A DNA stretch of 22,888 bases from an uncultured Neglectibacter sp. (GTDB lineage: Bacteria; Bacillota; Clostridia; Oscillospirales; Acutalibacteraceae): positions 1 to 22,888 of the forward strand of contig CALFFN010000023.1 in NCBI GenBank assembly GCA_937958185.1. The letters are read 5' to 3'. Position 1 is the first letter of the stretch; each line of letters opens with the position of its first letter. This document shows, one piece after another, positions 1 through 6,242 of this stretch. The notes beneath the pieces are model-generated. The model did no database searches. It was not told where the DNA came from and saw only the letters and a program-made list of their open reading frames with translations. The position numbers and the translations under genes are program-made.

Positions 1-354
1 GTGAAAAATTGGTAGCGACCAAATCGGCGTAAAAACGTTTCTTGCCTGCCGGCTCGGTCAGTTCGCACCAGCGTCCCGCCGGGACGCGCTCACCATTTAT
101 AAGCAGTTAGCCGATGGGAGCGAGACATTTTTGAGAGAGGAGCGGCAATCCGAACGGTGAAGCCGAATTTTGCGCAGAAAAATGCGGCGAACCACAAGGA
201 TTCGCCGCGACGAGGCGCGCTTGACTTACCGGGTGCTTTCACTGGTTCAGAAACCCGCTGTAAGATAAGCGGTATTCACTGCTTTTCTCAAAATCCACGA
301 ACTAAAAACGTCCCACCGGGACATTTTTTAACGTTCTTTCGAATCCAGTCAAGC
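1..354. repeat. tRNA-linked structured repeat, copy 1 (left edge cut by window)
   Basis: The sequence recurs 383 bases downstream with only a few differences, and its first ~210 bases recur in shortened form at 11822-11982. The 5' part can fold into an outer stem (AAAAAT at 4-9 with ATTTTT at 127-132), an inner ATCGGC/GCCGAT stem, and a final arm in which GCGGCAATCC pairs with GGATTCGCCGC. A ~60-base insert absent from the compact copy carries a GCGTCCC/GGGACGC hairpin. Positions 214-226 equal the last bases of tRNA-Arg (same orientation as the real gene). Positions 338-354 equal its T-arm and acceptor end, but inverted. A hairpin GTCCC(310-314)/GGGAC(318-322) followed by six T resembles a plus-strand terminator. 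Reading frames here (a GTG start at 157) translate the repeat and are not believed to be genes. Confidence 0.85.
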
Positions 355-381
355 AAAGGAAAAGATGACCTTTGCCTTTCC

Positions 382-736
382 CTCAAAAATGTTGTTAGCG
401 ACCAAATTGGCGTAAAAACGTTTCTTGCCTGCCGGCTCGGTCAGTTCGCACCAGCGTCCCACCGGGACGCGCTCACCATTTATAAGCCGTTAGCCGATGG
501 GAGCGAGACATTTTTGAGAGAGGAGCGGCAATCCGAACGGTGAAGCCGAATTTTGCGCAGAAAAATGCGGCGAACCACAAGGATTCGCCGCGACGAGGCG
601 CGCTTGACTTACCGGGTGCTTTCACTGGTTCAGAAACCCGCTGTAAGATAAGCGGTATTCACTGCTTTTCTCAAAATCCACGAACTAAAAACGTCCCACC
701 GGGACATTTTTTAACGTTCTTTCGAATCCAGTCAAA
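382..736. repeat. tRNA-linked structured repeat, copy 2
   Basis: This is the second tandem copy, offset 383 bases from copy 1. Its outer stem is an exact 11-bp pairing, CTCAAAAATGT (382-392) with ACATTTTTGAG (508-518), different in sequence from the stem of the copy at 11822 but equally perfect. The inner stem has ATTGGC pairing with GCCGAT through a U-G wobble, which is a legal pair only if the plus strand is the RNA. Positions 597-609 repeat the tRNA-Arg 3' end and 721-735 carry its inverted T-arm. A GTCCC/GGGAC hairpin plus T-run lies at 693-712. The copy runs straight into the tRNA-Arg terminator. Its role is unknown; a mobile or tRNA-associated structured element is the best description. 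Confidence 0.85.
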
Positions 737-740
737 CGAA

Positions 741-775
741 AGAAAAAGGAACACCTAAAGGTGTTCCTTTTTCTT
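741..775 (-). terminator. Intrinsic terminator of tRNA-Arg
   Basis: A perfect 15-bp hairpin (741-755 with 760-774, loop TAAA) with A/T-rich flanks lies directly next to the CCA end of tRNA-Arg. The symmetry would let it also stop plus-strand transcription from the repeats. Confidence 0.85.
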
Positions 776-852
776 TGGCGCGCTTGACTGGATTCGAACC
801 AGCGGCCCTTAGAGTCGGAGTCTAATACTCTATCCAACTGAGCTACAAGCGC
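776..852 (-). tRNA. tRNA-Arg(CCG)
   Basis: The minus strand folds as a full cloverleaf: acceptor GCGCTTG/CAAGCGC, D-arm with AGTTGGATA, anticodon stem TTAGA/TCTAA with loop CTCCGAC (anticodon CCG, reading CGG), and T-arm loop TTCGAAT. CCA is encoded (776-778). No convincing promoter is visible in the 130 bases upstream, so it may be read through from the XRE gene or use a weak promoter. Fragments of its 3' end are scattered in the adjacent repeats. Confidence 0.96.
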
Positions 853-982
853 AGATATACAGGATAATCCATAAAAAGCGATTATCTTCCCAATAAGAAA
901 AATTCTGTTATTCAGTGTAACTGACGAAAGGCGCGAAAAATGTCGAATCCTGACAGAGAAAAAAGTTTTCAGCCGCGACCGA

Positions 983-1438
983 TCAATTCGCCTTTTCTTC
1001 CGCCCTGGCAGCTTTCTGCTTCTGGCGCTCCTTTTCCACATGAGCTTCCAGGCTTTCCAAGGCATCCTTGGCATTGATACCGTTTGCCCGGAGGAACAGC
1101 ACCAGAGAGCGTTCGGCAGGCAGCAGTTCCCCAACCTTCTGGGGGTTGACCGCCGCGGTGCGGGACGTTCTGCGGCGCCTGCCGGCGGCGTCATACAGCG
1201 CCTCTTTCACCACAATCTCTTTTTCATAGAAAAAAGAAACCGGCACATTATAATATACGGATAACTTACCTAAAACTGCCGGATCCGGACGGGTGGTCCC
1301 TATTTCATAATAGGAATAGGTTGACCGGCTCACATTCAGCGCACGGGCAATATCCTCCTGCTTAAAGCCGAAGGTCAGCCGCAGCTCACGCAGCCTGTTA
1401 CCCAGAAAATGTTCTTCTTCAAATGAATAAAATTCCAT
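983..1438 (-). CDS. XRE-family helix-turn-helix transcriptional regulator
   Basis: A 151-aa cytoplasmic DNA-binding protein. Residues ~12-66 form a Cro/C1-type HTH, seen in RLRELRLTFGFKQEDIAR followed by ALNVSRSTYSYYEIGTTRP, ending in the PVSFFYEKE segment typical of the domain's last helix. The C-terminal half (basic RRRR stretch, then AERSLVLFLRANGINAKDALESLEAHVEKE) is likely helical or coiled-coil and may drive dimerisation; its ligand is unknown. The start at 1438 is preferred over the longer 1465 frame because GGGAGGGG lies seven bases before it. It stands alone, oriented towards tRNA-Arg. The target is not deducible; autoregulation of the long upstream region is a reasonable guess. Confidence 0.88.
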   Translation of the reverse strand: MEFYSFEEEHFLGNRLRELRLTFGFKQEDIARALNVSRSTYSYYEIGTTRPDPAVLGKLSVYYNVPVSFFYEKEIVVKEALYDAAGRRRRTSRTAAVNPQKVGELLPAERSLVLFLRANGINAKDALESLEAHVEKERQKQKAARAEEKAN

Positions 1439-1931
1439 GCCTTTTCCCCTCCCTGCGGCATCCATATCACAACGATCACGGCGCCGTTAAACGCCCTTTC
1501 CGGTCAGTATTCCCGGAATCAGCGTATCTTAGTATAAATTAGTTTCGACAAAAATTCCATAGATTTGCCGTAAATCGCTAACTTGGGTCAATAAAAATCT
1601 AAATAACAGGAATTATTCTTAACATTAAGGTAAAATTTCCCTGTTTTACGCCATCTAAATAAATTAAATTTTTTCAGAAAAAAAGCAAAAAATTGACATT
1701 ATTTTTGCTTTGCTTAAAAACTATGTGATGGGAATTGTCGTGAAGCACTGTCGCTTTTGCTTGCTCCCCTGGGTTTTATGCCAATTTTTCCGGCATGAGT
1801 GCAGCGATATTTTTTCACATTTCGCAGGACAGGAAATGTATTGCCTTCCCGAAAAATATCTTGGCAGGGCAATTTTCCCAAAGCAAGCTGACCTGCGTAA
1901 AAAATGCCCCGATAGATTTTTGGATTCCCCA
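1439..1931. other. Long intergenic region between xre and tRNA-Gly
   Basis: About 490 AT-rich bases without a credible gene. Open frames on both strands here lack ribosome binding sites, and the minus-strand one is an antisense reading of tRNA-Gly. It holds a hairpin AGCAAAAA (1684-1691)/TTTTTGCT (1702-1709) and the nested stem-loop listed separately. The xre promoter should lie in it, but only weak matches are visible (TTGTCG, 17 bases, GATACG on the minus strand, near 1513-1541). Confidence 0.6.
1806..1860. other. Nested stem-loop of unknown role
   Basis: GATATTTTT (1806-1814) pairs perfectly with AAAAATATC (1852-1860). Inside it ACATTTC (1817-1823) pairs with GAAATGT (1833-1839). It lies ~70 bases upstream of the tRNA-Gly promoter. 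It could be a small RNA, a protein-binding dyad or chance in AT-rich DNA. Confidence 0.35.
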
Positions 1932-1960
1932 TTGACTTTTTCTTTCCGAATCGCTATAAT
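1932..1960 (+). promoter_or_regulatory. Sigma-A promoter of tRNA-Gly
   Basis: TTGACT (1932-1937), a 17-base spacer and TATAAT (1955-1960) end 15 bases before the mature tRNA 5' end. Confidence 0.9.
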
Positions 1961-1975
1961 GTTTTTGTTATCCAT

Positions 1976-2049
1976 GCGGGCGTAGTTCAATGGTAGAACA
2001 TCAGCTTCCCAAGCTGAATACGAGGGTTCGATTCCCTTCGCCCGCTCCA
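1976..2049 (+). tRNA. tRNA-Gly(CCC)
   Basis: Cloverleaf: acceptor GCGGGCG/CGCCCGC, D-arm GTTC..GAAC, anticodon stem TCAGC/GCTGA with loop TTCCCAA (anticodon CCC), T-loop TTCGATT, and encoded CCA (2047-2049). No terminator follows directly. The first one is at 2377-2421, beyond the small ORF and the duplicated tRNA 3' half, so the primary transcript probably includes both. Confidence 0.96.
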
Positions 2050-2117
2050 CACTAATGATCGGCATTGGCTTATGAATGAATGCCAATGATGAAGTTCTTT
2101 ACCTGGGAGGGGTCTGC

Positions 2118-2303
2118 ATGCCAGATTACAAGGCTATGTATTATCACTTAGCGGGGCGTATGGCAACTGCTATTGATGCGTTGGAAGCCACCACCAATGC
2201 TTTGGTTGACATCACCGAAAAGCTGAAACTGGCTCAGCAGACCACAGAGGAAATTTTCATTTCCGATTCTGATGATGTTACGGATTCTTCGGATAATGAA
2301 TAA
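2118..2303 (+). CDS. Small acidic-tailed hypothetical protein (61 aa)
   Basis: Starts MPDYKAMYYHLAGRMATAID and continues as a single predicted amphipathic helix with ALEATTNALVDITEKLKLAQQ, ending in a strongly acidic tail (SDSDDVTDSSDNE). The start is fixed by GGGAGGGG five bases upstream of ATG 2118; the frame is open back to 2076 but without a better site. Short proteins beginning MPDYK/MPNYK with one helix recur in Firmicutes genomes as hypothetical proteins (from memory); no function is known to me. It lies 69 bases downstream of tRNA-Gly with no promoter or terminator between, so it is probably transcribed from the tRNA promoter. No transmembrane segment or DNA-binding motif is seen. It might be cargo of the tRNA-bounded insert. 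Confidence 0.72.
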   Translation: MPDYKAMYYHLAGRMATAIDALEATTNALVDITEKLKLAQQTTEEIFISDSDDVTDSSDNE

Positions 2304-2333
2304 GTTTTAACTATAAAAACGGTAATCCGCAAA

Positions 2334-2377
2334 TTCCTCAGCTAAATACGCGGGTTCGATTCCCTTCGCCCGCTCCA
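2334..2377 (+). repeat. tRNA-Gly 3'-half duplicate (att-like)
   Basis: It matches the anticodon loop, variable loop, T-arm and acceptor 3' strand of tRNA-Gly including CCA, with four or five mismatches in its first 18 bases. Without a 5' half it cannot form a tRNA. The native terminator follows it rather than the intact gene. Confidence 0.85.
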
Positions 2378-2424
2378 AAAAGAAACGACAATTTTCTTTT
2401 CTGAAATTGTCGTTTCTTTTTGTT
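2377..2424 (+). terminator. Intrinsic terminator of the tRNA-Gly transcript
   Basis: An 18-bp perfect hairpin, arms 2377-2394 and 2404-2421 (core GAAACGACAATTT), ends in five T and more T-rich sequence. Confidence 0.88.
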
Positions 2425-2532
2425 CTTTTCACTTTTCTCCTCTTGTTTTTATCTCTTCTCTAAAAATGTCGTTTCCAGATAAAAGATTAGAGATAAGAAC
2501 TAAGAGAAAATGTAGCTTTGCTTTGCAAAGCG

Positions 2533-2561
2533 TTGATTGTAAAAATGATTTATGATACGAT
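2533..2561 (+). promoter_or_regulatory. Likely promoter of the four-helix-bundle gene
   Basis: TTGATT (2533-2538), 17 bases, TACGAT (2556-2561). A perfect palindrome GCTTTGCAAAGC (2520-2531) sits just upstream of the -35 box and could be an operator. Confidence 0.5.
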
Positions 2562-2580
2562 TTGCGAAGAGGTGATACTA

Positions 2581-2928
2581 ATGAACAGCCCATTACTTGA
2601 TAAATCTCTTGATTTTTCAACTCAAATAGTTTTGTTTTATGAAGTGTTTTCTAAATCGAAAAAAGATACAACTATCGCAAAACAATTGCTTCGTTCAGCA
2701 ACAAGCAGCGGTGCAAACATAAACGAAGCAGTTTACGGCAACAGTAAGGCAGATTTTATATCTAAACTTCATATTTCGCTCAAAGAAACAGGTGAAAGCA
2801 TTTATTGGCTTACATTACTGAAAAGAACAAAATTGATAGAGTATGATTTTGAAAGTTTACTCGCTTTGGCAGAAGAAATCAAGCGTATGCTCATTGCTTC
2901 ACTAAATACTGCAAAAGCAAATAAATGA
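2581..2928 (+). CDS. Four-helix-bundle protein of the 23S rRNA intervening-sequence type
   Basis: A 115-aa protein with the family pattern: an N-terminal helix (LLDKSLDFSTQIVLFYEVF), the conserved KQLLRSATSSGANINEA segment at ~38-54, then SKADFISKLHISLKETGESIYWL and a last helix ending in KRMLIASLNTAKANK. These proteins form pentameric bundles. They occur inside 23S rRNA intervening sequences, as relatives of the diversity-generating-retroelement accessory protein Avd, and as free-standing chromosomal genes, where the role is unknown. The ATG at 2581 follows GAAGAGGTG at a good distance; an upstream in-frame ATG has no such site. The gene is notably AT-rich compared with the GC-rich genes further right, suggesting transfer. 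No rRNA, reverse transcriptase or retron is in the window, so this is a stand-alone copy. Confidence 0.88.
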   Translation: MNSPLLDKSLDFSTQIVLFYEVFSKSKKDTTIAKQLLRSATSSGANINEAVYGNSKADFISKLHISLKETGESIYWLTLLKRTKLIEYDFESLLALAEEIKRMLIASLNTAKANK

Positions 2929-3020
2929 GCTTCAAACGCTTTATGCCTTTAAGGAAAATCACATCTGTGTCTTATTGACCTTCCTGAAGAAGCTGATAAA
3001 ATGATTAAAACGGACTCCTT

Positions 3021-3782
3021 CTACAGCTTCACCACCCATCGCAGAATGCCTAAAAGGATCAGATGGGCGGGATAAAATGCATAAAAGAACCATTTGCAGA
3101 AAGGCGACTTACCGCCGCTTTCGCCATTATAGCAAAAACCCAGCAGCAGGGGCGACAGAAGCACCCCCAGCTGATACCAACTGTTTTCCCAGCCGTTTTC
3201 CAGATTCAGCAGAACGCCGAACAGCAGGAAGGTGAGGGTAAAAGCTGTCCATTTCGCTTTGGGCTGTTCCCGGAAAATATGCACGAACAGGCAGCCCAGC
3301 ACATTGACATACCCCCAATCCCCCACCATGGAAACCAGGCAAAGCAGGAAAATCCCCAAAATCTTCAGGGGCGTCCCGGCTTTCTCGCTCTCCCAGAGCC
3401 GAATGGCCGTCAGCCCCAGAAAAAGGGTAAAGATCACGCTTTGATAAGGACAGAAAAGCAGCCGGCCGTCCCGCCAAAACAGGGGCGGCACGCCGTACTC
3501 GAACCACACAAAGGGGACCCAGGAAATCAGTGCGAACAGTGCCAGCCGCAGCTGGTATTTTCCCACATTTTTCGTGTAAGAGTAGCCCTCGCCCACAAAA
3601 TACGCCATGGTGGGACCGGTCAGCCGCCCGAACAGGTGCAGAAAGCCGCCCAGCAGCGGATTTCTCCTGTCCACAAACGCCCAGGCGATATGGTCCACCG
3701 TCATGGCAAGCACCGCCAGATATTTGATCTGGTTCCGGGTCAACCCCCGGCGCTTCCCTGCCGCAAAAATCTCCTGCTCCAT
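3021..3782 (-). CDS. TraX-family integral membrane protein
   Basis: A 253-aa polytopic membrane protein. The N-terminal signature GLTRNQIKYLAVLAMTVDHI, the LFGRLTGPTMAYFVGEGYSYT segment after the first helix, and eight or so later hydrophobic segments (for example YQSVIFTLFLGLTAIRLW, ILGIFLLCLVSMVGDWG) match the TraX family. TraX of the F plasmid is tied to N-terminal acetylation of pilin; chromosomal homologues in Clostridia are usually unlinked to conjugation and are thought to acylate an unknown surface substrate. The start at 3782 is chosen for GGGAGGGGG six bases upstream; the longer frame to 3971 runs through the rha operon terminator and is not credible. It is monocistronic, with no conjugation gene nearby. 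Confidence 0.87.
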   Translation of the reverse strand: MEQEIFAAGKRRGLTRNQIKYLAVLAMTVDHIAWAFVDRRNPLLGGFLHLFGRLTGPTMAYFVGEGYSYTKNVGKYQLRLALFALISWVPFVWFEYGVPPLFWRDGRLLFCPYQSVIFTLFLGLTAIRLWESEKAGTPLKILGIFLLCLVSMVGDWGYVNVLGCLFVHIFREQPKAKWTAFTLTFLLFGVLLNLENGWENSWYQLGVLLSPLLLGFCYNGESGGKSPFCKWFFYAFYPAHLILLGILRWVVKL

Positions 3783-3922
3783 AGCGTCCCCCTCCCTGTC
3801 CATTTTTGGAAGAAAATTTCCCCGCAGCCGCCCACTTTTCGAGGGCTGCGGCTCCCTGCAGCTTCCCAAAACCAGTGTACCATGGGAAAAGGAACTGCGC
3901 AAGAAGCTGAAACCGCCCCGGC

Positions 3923-3961
3923 AAAAAGCACCATACTCCCAAAGGGTACGGTGCTTTTTTA
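3923..3961 (-). terminator. Intrinsic terminator of the rhamnose-type operon
   Basis: On the minus strand GCACCGTAC pairs with GTATGGTGC (one G-U pair) around a CCTTTGGGA loop, flanked by A and T runs. The wobble is only allowed in minus-strand RNA, matching rhaD, which ends just before it. Confidence 0.85.
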
Positions 3962-3967
3962 TTGCTG

Positions 3968-4792
3968 TCATATTGTCGCCTGATCCAAAAAATCCTTGCG
4001 ATAATTCACACCAAAAAGCTCCGCCAGCTCCCGCATTTCGCTGTCCTTAATGGTGTTGATCCGCGGCAGGTGAGCCGTAAGCATATAGATCTGCGCCGCC
4101 TTTTCCACGGTTTCGATCAATCCAAAGGTTTCGTCCATGGTTTTTCCCGCGCCGTAGATCCCATGCATTCCCCACACCACCAGACGGAATTCCTTCATTT
4201 TTTCCGCCGTGGCTTCGCCGATGGAATTGGTGCCACAGAGCATCCAGGGCAGCACGCCAACGCCGTCCGGGAAAACTACGATACATTCGGTACACATTTC
4301 CCAAAGGGTGTGGGTGAACTTTTTCTCGTCCAGCTCGTGGACAAAGTTCATCGCCAGGGTATGGGTAGGGTGGCAGTGCATCACCACCCGGTTTTCCGGG
4401 TCCACGCTGAGGCGTGCCATGTGGCTCATCAGATGGGCGGGCAGCTCGCTGGTGAACCTGCTGCCGTCCCGGTACCCCCACAGCAGCTGAGCCGTTTGAC
4501 CGTCTGGGGCAATTTTTATCACACCCAGATTGGTTTCGGGGTCGTCCTCCACATTTTTGAAATACTTGCCCGTGCCGGTAACAAGGAAAATCTTCCCCAC
4601 TAAGGGCTTCGCTTCAAATCCGATGGGAATTTCCCGGATCACGTGGCTCATGTCCAGATATTCCGCCACCTCGTCCTCGTCCAGCAAATAGCTGATATTG
4701 CCCCCGTTGCGCTCGTCCCAGCCCAGACGGTACATGTTGGCGGTGGTGCGGCGCATTTCGGTGAGGAAAGGCGCGTCCAGTATATTTTTCAT
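3968..4792 (-). CDS. rhaD: Rhamnulose-1-phosphate aldolase
   Basis: A 274-aa class II zinc aldolase, the same length as E. coli RhaD. It cleaves L-rhamnulose 1-phosphate to dihydroxyacetone phosphate and L-lactaldehyde in the cytoplasm. Family hallmarks are GWDERNGGNIS (24-34), FLVTGTGKYFKNVEDDP (69-85), TSELPAH (114-120), the HCH zinc motif (139-141), TECIVVFPDGVGVLPWM (168-184) and the third zinc histidine in WGMHGIYG (H210). The start is ATG 4792 with GGAGG upstream. It is the last gene of the operon, 19 bases after the isomerase gene. The close match to RhaD rather than FucA (about 215 aa) is the main reason to call this a rhamnose, not a fucose, pathway. Confidence 0.93.
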   Translation of the reverse strand: MKNILDAPFLTEMRRTTANMYRLGWDERNGGNISYLLDEDEVAEYLDMSHVIREIPIGFEAKPLVGKIFLVTGTGKYFKNVEDDPETNLGVIKIAPDGQTAQLLWGYRDGSRFTSELPAHLMSHMARLSVDPENRVVMHCHPTHTLAMNFVHELDEKKFTHTLWEMCTECIVVFPDGVGVLPWMLCGTNSIGEATAEKMKEFRLVVWGMHGIYGAGKTMDETFGLIETVEKAAQIYMLTAHLPRINTIKDSEMRELAELFGVNYRKDFLDQATI

Positions 4793-4811
4793 GGGAATCC
4801 TCCTTTTTTCC

Positions 4812-6230
4812 TCAATAGGTGATAACGTCCACGGGAACGTCAAAAATCTTTGCCACCTTCAAAATGGTGCCGATGTGCCGCCCGGAAGCCGCCGCCATAT
4901 GGTGGGTGGGACCCGCCTCGCTCCAGCGGTTGCAGAACTCCCTTGCCCCGCAGGAGAACCGGGTACGCATATTGGTGTCCCCAAAATTGAAAACAGGTCC
5001 TTCCTCGTTGACGCCCTCCGCCGCAACGAATTTGAAATGCCCGTCTTTATCCTGGGTGATCCCCAGATACGTCACCGGTCCCAGATGCGGGTAGAACTGG
5101 GTCAGATACCCGCCGCCGGTTTTGCCGTGGAACACATCGACAATTTTCATGGTGGGCTTTTTCGCGGAGATATCCGCGTCCCCGGAGCCGCTGTGACCGA
5201 TGATGCACAGGTTCTTCTCGAAGTCAATGGAATACATCTCGGAAAGCTGACCTGTGCCGGCGATGGTCTTGAGGATACTCATTGCCATCGCCACCTTGAT
5301 ATCCCCCTCCACGGCGCAGGCTACCCCCTGCTTGATGAGCATGGAGAAGGCGGGGATCAGCATACTGTCCAGCACCCCTGCCTGCCCCTGGGCAAAGCCG
5401 TCGTAATGGGAAGCGATCAGGGCGATGTGCTCCTCCTTTACCCACTGCTCAAACGCCACCACATAGCGCGCCATCTCCCAGACCTTCTCCACCGTGCCGC
5501 CGCCCTCAATGTCAAAGGTATCCAGAATGTCCTGCGCCTTGGCGCGAATGGTATCCCCGTCGGTAACGTTGTCGGCGATCGCCCACATCTTCTCCCAGTC
5601 GAACTGCTTGGTGTAAAGGAACATACGGTGATACAGGTTCGTTTCGTCAATATACAGGTCCATCATGCCCGGATAGGGGCGGCCAATCTGCGCCAGGTTG
5701 GTATCCCGGAACCGGCGGCGCACCTGGGCCGCGCAGATCCAGTCCTCGATCTCCGCCTGCGCCTGAGGGTCGCCGCCCTCCACCACGCCGGTGATCACCG
5801 CATGGCGCTTTCCGGCGCGCTCCAGGTCGGCTACCATCTCGCCCACGGCGCCGCAGGCGTAAAGCTCTCCCAGCCAGGTCGCGGTATCGGTGTGCTCATA
5901 GTCGGGCGCTTTTTTCTTTTGCAGGTTCACCAGCACCACGGGCACGTCCAGGTCCCGCACGGCGGGCAGCAGATTATAGGACGTGGCATAGGTCAGCAGC
6001 TGCAGGATCACCAGGTCCACGTCCGCCGCCCGGAATTTATCCCCGGCGGCCATGGCCTGCTCCTTTGTGGTGACGATGCCGCCGTCGATCAGCTCCGCGG
6101 TATCGGGCAGCGTCTTTTGGAACGCCGCGTACTGCCCTTCAAACTCCGGCGCCAAACTGGGGAACTGGGGCAGATACGCACCCAGGGCGATGGCGAACAC
6201 GCCGACTCTTGCTTTGGTTTCTACCAGCAT
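4812..6230 (-). CDS. L-fucose/L-arabinose isomerase superfamily ketol-isomerase
   Basis: A 472-aa cytoplasmic sugar isomerase. The N-terminal Rossmann-like half (KARVGVFAIALGAYLPQFP; DVDLVILQLLTYATSYNLLP; DVPVVLVNLQ) and the C-terminal half with HSGSGDADISAKKP and DVFHGKTGGGYLTQFYP, ending in THHMAAASGRHIGTILKVAK, resemble the AraA/FucI group. It is not a RhaA-type TIM-barrel rhamnose isomerase. Its place between rhaB and rhaD implies that it converts the aldose to the ketose that RhaB phosphorylates, most simply L-rhamnose to L-rhamnulose, so it may be a non-orthologous replacement for RhaA. L-fucose or another 6-deoxyhexose are alternatives. AAGGAGG lies eight bases before ATG 6230, 12 bases after the 31-aa micro-ORF. 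Confidence 0.85.
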   Translation of the reverse strand: MLVETKARVGVFAIALGAYLPQFPSLAPEFEGQYAAFQKTLPDTAELIDGGIVTTKEQAMAAGDKFRAADVDLVILQLLTYATSYNLLPAVRDLDVPVVLVNLQKKKAPDYEHTDTATWLGELYACGAVGEMVADLERAGKRHAVITGVVEGGDPQAQAEIEDWICAAQVRRRFRDTNLAQIGRPYPGMMDLYIDETNLYHRMFLYTKQFDWEKMWAIADNVTDGDTIRAKAQDILDTFDIEGGGTVEKVWEMARYVVAFEQWVKEEHIALIASHYDGFAQGQAGVLDSMLIPAFSMLIKQGVACAVEGDIKVAMAMSILKTIAGTGQLSEMYSIDFEKNLCIIGHSGSGDADISAKKPTMKIVDVFHGKTGGGYLTQFYPHLGPVTYLGITQDKDGHFKFVAAEGVNEEGPVFNFGDTNMRTRFSCGAREFCNRWSEAGPTHHMAAASGRHIGTILKVAKIFDVPVDVITY

Positions 6231-6242
6231 AGTATTTCCTCC

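Larger units (their letters stand above)
2006..2377 (+). mobile_element. Possible mini-island at the 3' end of tRNA-Gly
   Basis: The 3' half of tRNA-Gly (2006-2049) is repeated at 2334-2377, an offset of 328 bases, with 26 identical bases (2352-2377) at the end. This is the geometry left when an element integrates into a tRNA 3' end (attL/attR). The interior holds only one small ORF and no integrase, so it would be a passive or decayed element. Unequal duplication is an alternative explanation. Confidence 0.4.

Noticed and set aside
157..758. Two GTG-started frames with identical beginnings (128 and 72 codons)
   Set aside because: They are translations of the two tandem repeat copies, have no ribosome binding site, and stop at different points after the repeat. 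The folding signal explains the conservation better.
1721..2086. Minus-strand frame ending in an apparent 'ERAKGIEPSYSAWEADVLPLNYAR' type peptide (shown shortened in sense only)
   Set aside because: The peptide is the antisense translation of tRNA-Gly, a familiar annotation artefact.
2581..2928. Retron or diversity-generating retroelement accessory gene
   Set aside because: The protein family is related, but no reverse transcriptase, template repeat or msr/msd-like sequence is present nearby.
3021..3782. Conjugative element indicated by TraX
   Set aside because: No other transfer, relaxase or integrase gene is in the window; chromosomal TraX-family genes are common in Clostridia.
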